Below are positions 18,231-27,827 of a stretch of DNA of 64,000 nt, piece after piece. The notes below the pieces were generated by a model that was given only the letters and a program-made list of their open reading frames with translations, was not told the DNA's origin and did no database searches. The first letter of the stretch is position 1, and the number at the start of each line of letters is the position of its first letter. Source of the stretch: Deltaproteobacteria bacterium (GTDB taxonomy: Bacteria > Desulfobacterota > Dissulfuribacteria > Dissulfuribacterales > QOAL01); NCBI GenBank assembly GCA_026995935.1, contig JALWNK010000067.1:1-64000 (forward strand), read 5' to 3'. The position numbers and the translations under genes are program-made.

Positions 18231-19363
18231 TCTGCACTAAGGGCGGCCTCTTCTATTACCTTTTTGTATCTTAAGGCGATTTTTGAAGGCTCAAAGTCCC
18301 TTGCCCGTATTCTGCCAGCCTCCATGAATTCTTTTCTAAGCTCACCATATTCAAGGAAAAGCCTCATGGCCTTCTCCAGCTCTTTTTCGTTATCGGGAGC
18401 AATCAACATGCCGAATCTTCCATCCTCAAGCATCTCCTCTGGCCCTCCTCCGCACCTTGTGGCTATGACCGGGCAGCCGCACCAAAGGGCCTCTGCCAGA
18501 ACATTTGGCCAGCCCTCATACCTTGAGGGGTGGACGAGAAAGAGTGCCTTTTTCATGAGTGGGCGAGGGTCCTTAACCCATCCCAAGAATCTGATTTTTT
18601 CATAAACGCCCAGCTTCTTTGCAAGTTGTTCAAGCCTTTGTCTGTCAGGCCCTTCTCCTGCAAAAACCAGATGGAGATTGGGAAAGACTTCAAGCAGGTT
18701 TCTGAATGCCCTTAATGTGATATCTTGCCCTTTTTGGACAGTTAGTCTGCCTACCTGCAGGATAAAATGTTGTTGAATATCGATTTTTGCATGGCACGTG
18801 TGGTCTATGGGATCTGGGTTGATGGGATTAGGAATAAAAGTCAAATTGCAAGGATTTATCGAATAGTACGTCTCCAATGTCCTGCATATCTGTTTTGAAA
18901 CACAGATGGTGATCCGTGCCCTTTTATAAAGGTACTTGCTAGCAAAAAGGATGGATTTCCCTAAGAGTCCCTTGTAACTGTATTGTTTTACCGGATCATT
19001 TCTCTCAGAAAGTATGGTTGGATGTTTTGTAATAATAGATGCAAGCGAGTTTATGATGTTTGCCTGTTCCATGAAGCTTAAGACTGCAATGGGCCTTTTC
19101 CTTTTTACCATCCGGGAAATCCTGGCCACCTGGTATGGAATGCGAAGTATGTGTACCAGCGGGGAAGAGCTAGGCCTGCCAAAGACTACCGGCCTTACAT
19201 TATCTGGGAGCTTGTAGTCCATGGAGCCGTCAAGAAGGACAAGGGTGAGATCAAAGTCCCTGTAAAATTCCGGTATAAGAATGGAGGCCACGCGCTCTGC
19301 GCCTCCTCCAGCAAGGGAAGGTAAGAGGAAGATGAGGCCTTTTTTGTCAGATTTGGCGTTCAT
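18227..19363 (-). CDS. Glycosyltransferase family 4
   Basis: 378 aa. It has the GAGGAERV-like N-terminal donor of GT4 enzymes (LAGGGAERVASIL) and the C-terminal EGWPNVLAEALWCGCPVIAT motif for nucleotide-sugar binding. ATG overlaps the upstream glycosyltransferase stop by 4 nt, so the two are translationally coupled. Last gene of the minus-strand polysaccharide operon; its stop overlaps the convergent gene. Specificity not evident. Confidence 0.85.
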   Translation of the reverse strand: MNAKSDKKGLIFLLPSLAGGGAERVASILIPEFYRDFDLTLVLLDGSMDYKLPDNVRPVVFGRPSSSPLVHILRIPYQVARISRMVKRKRPIAVLSFMEQANIINSLASIITKHPTILSERNDPVKQYSYKGLLGKSILFASKYLYKRARITICVSKQICRTLETYYSINPCNLTFIPNPINPDPIDHTCHAKIDIQQHFILQVGRLTVQKGQDITLRAFRNLLEVFPNLHLVFAGEGPDRQRLEQLAKKLGVYEKIRFLGWVKDPRPLMKKALFLVHPSRYEGWPNVLAEALWCGCPVIATRCGGGPEEMLEDGRFGMLIAPDNEKELEKAMRLFLEYGELRKEFMEAGRIRARDFEPSKIALRYKKVIEEAALSAD

Positions 19364-20526
19364 GTGGCCTTTAACCCTTCTGGTTTTTCCTGTTCGTATA
19401 GCCCTAAAAATAACTCTTCGTAGGCGCTCACCATTCTTTCCAGGCCGAAGCGTTCCACAATACGTTGTCTTGCGGCCTGTTCCATTTTGACCCTTTTATC
19501 TTTAGGCATGGAAAGGAGGTCATGTGCAGCCCTTGCAAGTGCCTCAGGATTATTTGGCGAAACCGCTATGCCTCCAACCGCTCCAAGGATTTTCCTTGTA
19601 TCTCCCACTTCTGTTGCCGCACAAAGTCTTTCACAGGCCATTGATTCAGCCACTGCATTAGGAAAGCCCTCACCGGAAGACGAGGAGCAGGTAATTTCAC
19701 ATGCACTGTAAAAGGCGCTTATTTTTTCCGTTTGTCCAAGCCAGCAGATCCTTTTTTCGATTCCCAGGGATGATGCAAGTTTCTTGAGTCCATCTTTAAG
19801 ACCTTTGTCTCCGTCTCCAGCAATGAGGAACAAGGCATCCTGGTATCTTTTTGAAAGAATGGCTGCTGCCTTTAAAAAGGTAGGATAATCCTTCATGGGA
19901 TCAATCCTTCCGACTCGTCCAATAAGCCGGACTTTTGCAGGCAAATCAAGGGACTTGCGCAGGGCCCTTGCCCCCTGGCTGTTGTAAGAAAAAAGATCCG
20001 TATCTATTCCGTTTGGGATCACCACAATCTTGGATTTCCTGTAACCATTCAGGGCATGGTAGGAGCGGCCGCTCCAGGAATTTGAGACGATAACATCCAC
20101 GAGACCGGAAACCCTTGCGTTCAATTTGTAAATCCACTTGGAAGTGGGGCTGTAGCAGTCAAAATCCATGTTTGTGGCCCTAAGGCCCCATACTACCTTG
20201 CAGCCACCCAGGAATTTTGCCGGCAGGGATGCGGTACATGCATCGCCCATTAACCCAAAGACTATAGAGGGTCTGTAGTACCTGACAAGTTTAAGGATAC
20301 CAGTGAAGAGCCCTGCCAGGTCGAAACGCCCCTTGATGTTCAGACAGTGGTACCTTACTCCTGAAATGGCCTTAACGCGTCCTTCCCACCGGCCGCCCTC
20401 GTAGTAGGTGGCTACTATGGGCATGAATTTCTCCTTGTTAAGGCCCTTTAGCAGATTGAGAAGCTGCCTTTCCGCCCCCCCTTGGTCAAACTTTCCTAAG
20501 ATAAAGAGGATCCCTATGCGCCCCAT
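19360..20526 (-). CDS. Glycosyltransferase family 4
   Basis: 388 aa. FDQGGAERQLLNLLKGL at the N-terminus and EGFPNAVAESMACERLCAA near residue 315 identify a GT4 enzyme. It overlaps the asparagine synthase by 13 nt and the next transferase by 4 nt. This tight packing indicates one operon building a cell-surface glycan. Sugar specificity unknown. Confidence 0.85.
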   Translation of the reverse strand: MGRIGILFILGKFDQGGAERQLLNLLKGLNKEKFMPIVATYYEGGRWEGRVKAISGVRYHCLNIKGRFDLAGLFTGILKLVRYYRPSIVFGLMGDACTASLPAKFLGGCKVVWGLRATNMDFDCYSPTSKWIYKLNARVSGLVDVIVSNSWSGRSYHALNGYRKSKIVVIPNGIDTDLFSYNSQGARALRKSLDLPAKVRLIGRVGRIDPMKDYPTFLKAAAILSKRYQDALFLIAGDGDKGLKDGLKKLASSLGIEKRICWLGQTEKISAFYSACEITCSSSSGEGFPNAVAESMACERLCAATEVGDTRKILGAVGGIAVSPNNPEALARAAHDLLSMPKDKRVKMEQAARQRIVERFGLERMVSAYEELFLGLYEQEKPEGLKAT

Positions 20527-22469
20527 CTTTCAAGCCATGCCTGAAACATTAGAATGTTCCAGAGGGTGTATTGGTGGTTGCATCTCCCCGTTACGTGCTC
20601 TTTCCAGATTTTTGAGACGGTTTCCTGGCGCAGATACCCCTGGCTCCGTATCCTGTGGGGAGAGAGTAGTTCCTCTGCCCACTCACGAAGGGGGCCTCTG
20701 ATCCAATCTCCAAGGGGAATTCCGAATCCCATCTTTGGCCTGTCCACCAGATCTTTGGGAAGGTATCTGTAAAGGAGATGTCTCAGTATCAGTTTTCCGG
20801 TTCCATTCCTGTGCTTGAACCTTCCAGGAAGCCTGAAGGAAAGCTCTACCACCCTGTGATCGAGTATGGGAACCCTGGCTTCCAGGGCAACGGCCATGCT
20901 GGCCCTGTCCACCTTAGTGAGAATGTCGTCCGGAAGGTAGGTGATAATATCAAGAAGGGCCATGAGTTCCCTTTCTTCTCCCTGGCACTTACTTATTTCG
21001 TAGAAGGCAGGGGCAATGTCATCATGTTCCTTGCAGATTTTCCCAAATGGCAGGATGTGGCTGTTGGCCCAGCCGTAAAACTGGCAGTAGCCATGGGCAC
21101 TTAAAAGTTCCTGAATTCTTTTAGAGATGCGGCTTAGCGGCCCTTTTGCTCCATACCTTTCCATTATGGGGCCAGCGGCCAGTCCCAGGATATCAAGGAG
21201 CATGTCTGGAAAAAATTCCAGCATCTTATTTATTGGAGGCCTTAAACTTTCTGGTATCTTTTCAATCAGGCTCCATACTGCCAGGCTTTTTTCGTAGCGT
21301 GGATAACCCCAGAAAAGCTCGTCACCTCCGTCTCCAGAAAGTGCTACTGTGACATGTCTCCTGGTGAGGCTGGATATAAGGAGGGTAGGTATCTGGGAGG
21401 AATCTGCAAAGGGTTCGTCCCAAAACTCTGGAATTTGTGGGATGAGTTCAAGGGCATCCCTTGCGGTAATGTATAATTCCGTGTGCTCTGTTCCAAGATG
21501 ATTTGCCACCTTCTTGGCAAATGGTGCCTCGTTGTATTCGGCTTCTTTAAATCCCACGCTGAAGGTTCGTACAGGTCGGTTGCTTACCGCCTGCATAATG
21601 GCCACCACTGTGGATGAATCTATTCCGCCTGACAAAAAGGCGCCAAGAGGGACATCGGTCACGAGCCTCAGCCTGACTGAGTCTGTAAGGGTTCCTTCCA
21701 GGAGGTCCACGGCCTCTTCAAAGCTTCCCTGGAATGGGTCGGCCTTTGCCATCTTCCAGGCCTTTTCAGCAGACCAGTAGGTGGTTTTCTGGACCATTTT
21801 GTTGGGGATGTCCTTCAAATCCAGGGTTACCACCTCGCCAGGCATTACCTTAAAGACCTGTTCATATATGGTAAGAGGGGCGGGAATGTAATTGTGACGA
21901 AAGAAGACTCCCAAGGCCTCAAAGTTCAACCTGTTTTTAAAGCCTGGATAGGCACTAAGGGCCTTGAGCTCCGAACCAAAGACGAAGGCTGAATCGTGGC
22001 GGCTCCAGCCGTAGTATAGGGGCTTTATTCCAAGCCTGTCCCTTACAAGATGCAGCCTTTTTTCCAGCCCGTCCCAAATGGCAAATGCAAACATGCCTAT
22101 GAATCGTTTTACAGACTCAACTCCCCACTCTGAAAAGGCTGCCAGCAGGACCTCGGTGTCACAGTTGCTGGAAAAACTATGGCCTCTTTCTTGGAACTCT
22201 TTACGTATTTCCAGGTAGTTATATATCTCCCCGTTGTAGACGACAGTATATCTTCCTTCCCCGTAGGTCATGGGCTGTCTGCCAGCAGGAGAAAGATCCA
22301 GGATGGCAAGCCTTCTGTGTCCAAGGGCCACTGGGTCTTCCTGACCGACCCAGGTGTCACCGTCATCTGGCCCCCTGTGGACAAGGGTGGATGTCATCTT
22401 GCGGATGTACTGCCTGAGATTTTGGGCCTGGCTGTTATTAGGAAGTATGATTCCTGTTATTCCACACAT
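20514..22469 (-). CDS. asnB: Asparagine synthase, glutamine-hydrolysing
   Basis: 651 aa. After Met removal Cys2 of MCGITGI is the glutaminase nucleophile. The synthase half has the ATP-pyrophosphatase loop LSGGIDSS at about residue 285. It transfers amide nitrogen to aspartate or, in polysaccharide clusters, possibly to a sugar carboxyl group to form a uronamide. That second role is inferred from its place between glycosyltransferases. It follows the transferase gene at 22482 by 12 nt and overlaps the following one. Confidence 0.88.
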   Translation of the reverse strand: MCGITGIILPNNSQAQNLRQYIRKMTSTLVHRGPDDGDTWVGQEDPVALGHRRLAILDLSPAGRQPMTYGEGRYTVVYNGEIYNYLEIRKEFQERGHSFSSNCDTEVLLAAFSEWGVESVKRFIGMFAFAIWDGLEKRLHLVRDRLGIKPLYYGWSRHDSAFVFGSELKALSAYPGFKNRLNFEALGVFFRHNYIPAPLTIYEQVFKVMPGEVVTLDLKDIPNKMVQKTTYWSAEKAWKMAKADPFQGSFEEAVDLLEGTLTDSVRLRLVTDVPLGAFLSGGIDSSTVVAIMQAVSNRPVRTFSVGFKEAEYNEAPFAKKVANHLGTEHTELYITARDALELIPQIPEFWDEPFADSSQIPTLLISSLTRRHVTVALSGDGGDELFWGYPRYEKSLAVWSLIEKIPESLRPPINKMLEFFPDMLLDILGLAAGPIMERYGAKGPLSRISKRIQELLSAHGYCQFYGWANSHILPFGKICKEHDDIAPAFYEISKCQGEERELMALLDIITYLPDDILTKVDRASMAVALEARVPILDHRVVELSFRLPGRFKHRNGTGKLILRHLLYRYLPKDLVDRPKMGFGIPLGDWIRGPLREWAEELLSPHRIRSQGYLRQETVSKIWKEHVTGRCNHQYTLWNILMFQAWLERWGA

Positions 22470-22481
22470 TCTGAATCTTAT

Positions 22482-23537
22482 TTAGATAGAAGTTTTTCCC
22501 AGGGATTGGAAAACTCTCGCCAATATTTTTGATACAACTTCACTGCTGTAATGGGAAATTACCACTCTTCTGCCCTCTTCCCCCATTTTTTTTGCGCTTT
22601 CTCTGCTCTTGTAAAAGAATTCAAGGGCACCAAGCCACTCGTCAATGGAGTGTACAGGAAGACCAATCTGGCCCTTTTCAAATACCTCCCTGTTCATCCC
22701 GACTGGAGAGGAAATAACCGGTACGCCACAGGCCATGTACTGTAACATCTTGAAACTGCATTTTCCTTTCGTCCATTCTGTGTCCTTTAAGGGCATTATC
22801 CCTACATCCATCTCTTGAATGGCTGATACTTCTAAGCCCTCTGACCACTTGACAAATTCAACCTGTTTATAACCCATTTTGGGAAAATGTGGTTTGGCAT
22901 TTGACACCAGGAGCAATTTCGAATCAGGATGTCTGTTAAAGAAGTTCATCAAAGGCCTTTCAATTAATTCAAGGTTTGACAGGTTACTTGATGTGCCTAT
23001 CCAGCCTATGATGAATGAAGCCCGCTTTTTCCTTTTTGGTGCCGGGATAAAACGCCTGGTATCAACGCTTGTTGGTACTACTATTACGTTCTTGTTAACC
23101 TTGGAAAACCAGTTGGCAAGGAACTTATTTCCCGCCGCTATGCACGAAACCCCTTTTAAAAAAGAGGACGGTTTTTCCCTTATGTCCCGGTTAGTGAGCC
23201 ATATTGCATCGTCAACGTCAAATACCACCGGAGGCCGTATATGGCTTTCAAGGGTTAAATAGCCCTCTATCATTTCCCTCTGGAGCCAGACAATATCGAA
23301 TGCATTACTTTTTCTAAGATGCATCAGCCTGGAGAAAAACTTGGCAGGCAAAATGGAGAGGGAAAAAAACCTGCGCAAACCTTTAGGCAGGGCCTGAAGG
23401 GAAGGTGGTAGGGTATATTGGGGGAAATACTCTGTAACAAGGATACCCTGTTCTTTTAGATAGGGAATAAGCTGTCTGACTCGGTACCTCGCAGACGGGA
23501 CATATCCGCCCTGGGTGATGGCCGCGACCTTGATCAT
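22482..23537 (-). CDS. Glycosyltransferase-like protein
   Basis: 351 aa from ATG 23537, which overlaps the methyltransferase stop as ATGA; an earlier in-frame start at 23555 would overlap it by 22 nt. It has a GT-B-like layout: PSARYRVRQLIPYLKEQG at the N-terminus, IGWIGTSSNLSNLELIE at the hinge, and GKCSFKMLQYMACGVPVISSPVG in the donor site. It resembles GT family 1/4 proteins that act on surface glycans. Less conserved than its neighbours, so the activity is less sure. Confidence 0.75.
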   Translation of the reverse strand: MIKVAAITQGGYVPSARYRVRQLIPYLKEQGILVTEYFPQYTLPPSLQALPKGLRRFFSLSILPAKFFSRLMHLRKSNAFDIVWLQREMIEGYLTLESHIRPPVVFDVDDAIWLTNRDIREKPSSFLKGVSCIAAGNKFLANWFSKVNKNVIVVPTSVDTRRFIPAPKRKKRASFIIGWIGTSSNLSNLELIERPLMNFFNRHPDSKLLLVSNAKPHFPKMGYKQVEFVKWSEGLEVSAIQEMDVGIMPLKDTEWTKGKCSFKMLQYMACGVPVISSPVGMNREVFEKGQIGLPVHSIDEWLGALEFFYKSRESAKKMGEEGRRVVISHYSSEVVSKILARVFQSLGKTSI

Positions 23538-24487
23538 GATTTGGGTCTTGCCCAAATGGTCATCCTGCCAGTCTGACCAAAAAAACCAAGAAACAGGGCC
23601 AAAGGATATAAAATATAATTGGACATGCGTGATGTTTCTGGCATATGGATAAATTTTTGGGCTATTTTCTCCATTTTTAGGTCTTGCATGATATATCCAA
23701 GGCTTGCCATGGTATTAGTTAAGGTCCTTTGGTGATGAATTTTTTTCATTTCCCATCCCCCTGCATTTAATATCTTTTCGACCGTACCGGGCGTAAAGTG
23801 AAAAAGATGGCTGGGTAACTGCAAGGCATACCATTTGTCCCTGAATATCCTAAACTCTAGTGAACCGGCATTTGGTACCGAAAGTACCAGCCAGCCCTCA
23901 GGCTTAATCCAGCCACGGAGCCTTTTCAGTGCCAATACAGGTTCATGAAGGTGTTCCAGCACCATCCAGCCTACTATCAAGTCAAATGGACCTTTGGGAC
24001 CTTTGATGCTTTCCACTTGCCCTGCATATACTGTGTAGCCAAGTTTTGCCGCCTCCCTGGCTGCACTTTTTGAAAATTCAATGCCTTCCACCTGCCAACC
24101 TTCTTGAGACATCTTGTGGAGAAAGGCGCCTGAGGCGCATCCGATTTCCAGTAGTCTTCCCGGTTTTAGAGGCGGTAGCGATGTTGTTTTAAAATCAAAT
24201 ATCTTTCGTGCTACCTTCTTTAGACGCGGTTTTAAAAACGTGCTGGAAACCCTGTCTTTGCACCTGACTTTTGTGCCAACATAGGGCCCATAGTCTTCCG
24301 GATAGTAGTAAGCCATGCTTTGAGGGCCTGGTCTCGGATTTGTCCGCATGAGGCCGCAGTTCAGGCATTTTACCACACTGAATGTCCCAGGAAGATTATT
24401 TAACCGATCCGTTCCAGTAAGGATCAACTCGTCATCCCTTTTGCAACCAAGGGGACAACCCCTGTCTTCCAATATCACCTCATTCAT
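23534..24487 (-). CDS. Class I SAM-dependent methyltransferase
   Basis: 317 aa. The N-terminus has two cysteine pairs (CPLGC and CLNCG), a zinc-ribbon-like lead common in methyltransferases of sugar clusters. The Rossmann core follows: LLEIGCASGAFLH (SAM-binding motif I), then FDLIVGWMVLEHL and GWLVLSVPNAGS. It probably methylates a sugar of the glycan made by this operon. It overlaps the flippase gene by 8 nt and the glycosyltransferase by 4 nt. Confidence 0.83.
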   Translation of the reverse strand: MNEVILEDRGCPLGCKRDDELILTGTDRLNNLPGTFSVVKCLNCGLMRTNPRPGPQSMAYYYPEDYGPYVGTKVRCKDRVSSTFLKPRLKKVARKIFDFKTTSLPPLKPGRLLEIGCASGAFLHKMSQEGWQVEGIEFSKSAAREAAKLGYTVYAGQVESIKGPKGPFDLIVGWMVLEHLHEPVLALKRLRGWIKPEGWLVLSVPNAGSLEFRIFRDKWYALQLPSHLFHFTPGTVEKILNAGGWEMKKIHHQRTLTNTMASLGYIMQDLKMEKIAQKFIHMPETSRMSNYILYPLALFLGFFGQTGRMTIWARPKS

Positions 24488-25763
24488 GAAGATATTTCCT
24501 TCTAAAGAAATGGAACTGGAGAAAAAAGTTGAGCAAATAGTAAAGGCTGGTTACGGTAGCCAGCCCCAAAACGCCACTTTTAAGAAATGCAAATACCTTG
24601 CAGGGGATATATAGGGTATACGTAACCATAGAGAGTTTGGTGGGGGTTTTTGTATCCCCGCAGGCATAGAAAGAGACAGAGGCGATCTGCCCCAAGAGCC
24701 CGCCAATAAGCATACCGCCAAGGCAAATAAGAATCCAGTAAAGGCGAGTTATATCGTTAGCTGTAAACTTTCCCAAAAGGGTCAATAGTCCCAGTAGTCT
24801 TGGTCCCAGGAGTGAAACCGTCAAGAGGCAACCAGTTCCAAGGAGAAAGACAATAAATAATTTTTTATAATAGACCTTGCGAATGGAGGAAGTCTCTTTT
24901 CGAACGTGAAAATTACTCATCTTCGGTACCAAGGGTGCGGCAATGGCCTTATTTAAAACCTGGCACACGGCTCCATAGATTTGCTGGGCAAAATAGTAGA
25001 GAGAGAGGCTTCCGCTAAGGGCAGTTGAAAGAAGCGCGCGTTCTACCAAGGGGTCTGTCTTGTAGTAGGCGGTTCCCACGAGAAGAGGTGCTATGCGCCT
25101 TCGCATTTCTCTAAGGACATAGGAAGAAATCCTTGGAGGACGTGGTCTTCCCATGCCAGGTAAGAGAAACAGGGTTTGCAGAATGAGTTTCAGCAAAGTT
25201 AGCCATGCACCTGCAATCACCCCAAACCTCGGAAGTGCCCAGACAAGCATGGGCAGGACAGCTATACTTGCGCTCATGGGTACGCACTCCGCCCAAATGA
25301 ATTTTTGCTTTGAATGGTATGCTGCCCATTGAACAGCATTCACTGCTGAAAGTATCATGCCTGCAAGTTGAATTCTAGACAGTGTAACCGTTAAGTGAGC
25401 TTCATGCCCCTTAAACCCTGGGAACAGCAATGGCACCCACAAGTTTGCAGAAACAATCAAGATGAATGCAATAAGGCCAAAGACCAGACCGATGAACCAG
25501 AAGGCAATCCATGCATCCTGATCGATCCTTTCACGGGGACGGGTGGAAAGGATGGGTACCAGTACATGCATAAGGGAGCTTCCCACCATGGCAATTACAA
25601 ACTGGGGAATGGTGAAGCTTGCAAAAAAGGCATCTGTTTCAATGCCTGCGCCCAATTTGGAAAGCAGGTACCACTGGAAGAAAAAGGCAGCTACAATGTT
25701 TGTGCCGGAAAAGAGGCTCAGATAAACCCCTTGTTTTGTCTCTCTGTTTAGAATAGGTGTCAA
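24480..25763 (-). CDS. MurJ/Wzx-type lipid-linked glycan flippase
   Basis: 427-aa membrane protein with about 12 hydrophobic helices. GIETDAFFASFTIPQFVIAM near the N-terminus resembles MurJ-family flippases (MOP superfamily). Its place at the head of a glycosyltransferase operon suggests it moves the lipid-linked product of that operon across the inner membrane rather than lipid II. The only available start is TTG 25763 without a good ribosome binding site, so the N-terminus is uncertain. It is shorter than typical MurJ (about 510 aa). Confidence 0.75.
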   Translation of the reverse strand: MTPILNRETKQGVYLSLFSGTNIVAAFFFQWYLLSKLGAGIETDAFFASFTIPQFVIAMVGSSLMHVLVPILSTRPRERIDQDAWIAFWFIGLVFGLIAFILIVSANLWVPLLFPGFKGHEAHLTVTLSRIQLAGMILSAVNAVQWAAYHSKQKFIWAECVPMSASIAVLPMLVWALPRFGVIAGAWLTLLKLILQTLFLLPGMGRPRPPRISSYVLREMRRRIAPLLVGTAYYKTDPLVERALLSTALSGSLSLYYFAQQIYGAVCQVLNKAIAAPLVPKMSNFHVRKETSSIRKVYYKKLFIVFLLGTGCLLTVSLLGPRLLGLLTLLGKFTANDITRLYWILICLGGMLIGGLLGQIASVSFYACGDTKTPTKLSMVTYTLYIPCKVFAFLKSGVLGLATVTSLYYLLNFFLQFHFFRRKYLHE

Positions 25764-25935
25764 TGTGTTATTAATTTGTTCAATTGGAAAGGAGATTGGT
25801 CTTCTTGTACCTGAGAGAAGGCCAATGGAAAATTTCTGAATGATTTACCTTTGTAAATAAAGATTTTATGATTTTTCCCATAATGTTAAGAATATTTGAC
25901 TAAGAAATAATCTAATACAATGAGAAAGTAAAACC

Positions 25936-27825
25936 ATGCAAAGACCTTTTATTGAAGCCTTGTTGGATTCACCCTTGTTGGCAGACGGCGCTTTAGGCAC
26001 CTACTTTTACGAAAAGGGAGTGGCCCTTGGCACTAACACCGACCTTTTAAACATCTCTGATCCAGACCTGGTCTATTCAGTACACGAGGAATATATCCGG
26101 GCAGGTAGCCAGCTCATAGAGACAAATACCTTTGGTGCAAACCGTTTCAGGCTAGGCCACCTGGGCCGGAAGCTCTCTGTTCGTGAAATAAACCAGGCGG
26201 GTGCTGCTGTTGCAAGAAAGGCTGCTGGAAAGGACATTTTTGTGGCAGGCTCCATGGGGCCAACCGGAGTGGATTTTCCTTTGGACCTTGAGGAGCTTAC
26301 TGAGTCTGACATAGAAGCGGCCTTCAGGGAGCAGGCAGAGGCCCTCCTTGATGGCGGGGTTGATCTTTTGATCCTTGAAACGTTTACCCACCTGGACGAG
26401 CTTCTTGTTGCAATAAGGACCGTTAGAAAGATGGACGCAGGCATCCCTATTGTGGCCCAGATGGTCTTCCCGTCTCGTGGAAAAACCGCCCACGGCCTCG
26501 ATGCACTCTACTGTGCCGACATGGCCATCCAGGAAGGCTGCAACTGTTTTGGTACAAACTGCGGCAGAGGGGTAAAGGCCATGCTGGAGGCCATTGAACA
26601 CTTATCTTCCATAAGGGACAGGGTGCCCCTTTCTGCCTTCCCAAATGCAGGAATTCCCGAGGTCATGGACTGCCGAATGGTCTATTCCACGCCACCCTCC
26701 TACATGGCTGAAAAGGTGGTGGAGATGGTTCGCCATGGGGTAAGGCTTATTGGCGGCTGCTGTGGAACCACTCCGGCCCACATCCATGAGTTCAAAAAGA
26801 GGCTTCACCTAAGGGCCAAAAAGGCCCGGATAGTTGCCGTCTCAAGCGTGAGAGAAAAGGAAGAGGCAAAGGAGCAAAAAGGATATGGGCCAGGTGGGCT
26901 TCTATCCGCCCTGGAAAAGGATCGTCTTCCGGTTTTCGTGGAGCTTGACCCGCCTCCCCACCTGAAGATAGATGGTGTGCTTGAGGGGGCAGGGGCCTTG
27001 AAGGAGGCAGGCGCAGACTGCATCACCCTTGCAGAAAATCCCCTTGCAGTCCTAAGGGCGGACAATCTTTCAATTGCCCACCTCATAAAGAAAAAGTATG
27101 AAATCGAAACGGTGATTCATCTTACAGGCCGTGACAGGAACGTTTTGGGCCTTCAGACTCAGGTCATGGGGGCCCACCTCCTTGGAATCAGGGGAATTCT
27201 TGCGGTTACCGGGGACCCTGCATCATCCAGTGACCAGCCAGGGGTAAGCGGTGTTTTTGACCTTAATTCCTTTGGGCTAGTGAAGATGATTTCAGGCTTC
27301 AACCAGGGGAAGAACCTTGCAGGCCGGGATATGAAAGACCGAACGGACTTTTCAATAGGTGTGGCCTTCAGCTTCAGGCCCAACAACCCGGATCTCCAGC
27401 TAAGAAGGCTTGAGAAAAAGGCTTCCCTTGGCGCACACTTTGTAATGACCCAGCCCATCTTTGATGCCTCATCCATAGAAAAGATGATGGAGCTTACCTC
27501 CCACCTTGATCTCCTGATCCTGCCAGGCCTTTTTCCCTTGATTTCTGCAAGAAATGCAGAGTTTCTCCACAATGAGCTTCCCGGGATTACCATCCCGGAG
27601 GAGATAAGAAAGAGGCTCAGGCGTTTTGAAAAGGTGGAAGACCAGCGAAAAGAGGGAATAGACATAGTGAGGGATCTCATAGAGCAGACTGCTCCATTTG
27701 TTGACGGCCTTTATCTTATAAGCCCCCTTAACAAGTGGGAAGTACCGGTTGCCCTGTTGAAGGACATAAGATCTAGCGGCTGGAAGGGCTCTGGCAGGCT
27801 TAAGGCCCTGTGCAAGGGGGAGTAA
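25936..27825 (+). CDS. Homocysteine methyltransferase / methylene-THF reductase fusion
   Basis: 629 aa. Residues about 1-290 form a homocysteine S-methyltransferase barrel with the zinc-binding cysteines (TNCGRG and GGCCGTT). Residues about 310-610 form a MetF-type 5,10-methylene-THF reductase (VTGDP, FVMTQPIFD, LPGLFPLIS). The arrangement matches B. subtilis YitJ. It would make 5-methyl-THF and use methyl groups for methionine. The reductase half may also serve the methyl branch of the Wood-Ljungdahl pathway, which is suggested only by the downstream polyferredoxin and formate dehydrogenase. Spacing to the next gene is 2 nt. Confidence 0.88.
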   Translation: MQRPFIEALLDSPLLADGALGTYFYEKGVALGTNTDLLNISDPDLVYSVHEEYIRAGSQLIETNTFGANRFRLGHLGRKLSVREINQAGAAVARKAAGKDIFVAGSMGPTGVDFPLDLEELTESDIEAAFREQAEALLDGGVDLLILETFTHLDELLVAIRTVRKMDAGIPIVAQMVFPSRGKTAHGLDALYCADMAIQEGCNCFGTNCGRGVKAMLEAIEHLSSIRDRVPLSAFPNAGIPEVMDCRMVYSTPPSYMAEKVVEMVRHGVRLIGGCCGTTPAHIHEFKKRLHLRAKKARIVAVSSVREKEEAKEQKGYGPGGLLSALEKDRLPVFVELDPPPHLKIDGVLEGAGALKEAGADCITLAENPLAVLRADNLSIAHLIKKKYEIETVIHLTGRDRNVLGLQTQVMGAHLLGIRGILAVTGDPASSSDQPGVSGVFDLNSFGLVKMISGFNQGKNLAGRDMKDRTDFSIGVAFSFRPNNPDLQLRRLEKKASLGAHFVMTQPIFDASSIEKMMELTSHLDLLILPGLFPLISARNAEFLHNELPGITIPEEIRKRLRRFEKVEDQRKEGIDIVRDLIEQTAPFVDGLYLISPLNKWEVPVALLKDIRSSGWKGSGRLKALCKGE

Positions 27826-27827
27826 TC

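Noticed and set aside
25890..25921. Promoter TTGACT with TAATAC or TACAAT before the MetH/MetF fusion
   Set aside because: Spacing is only 11-14 nt, outside the functional range.
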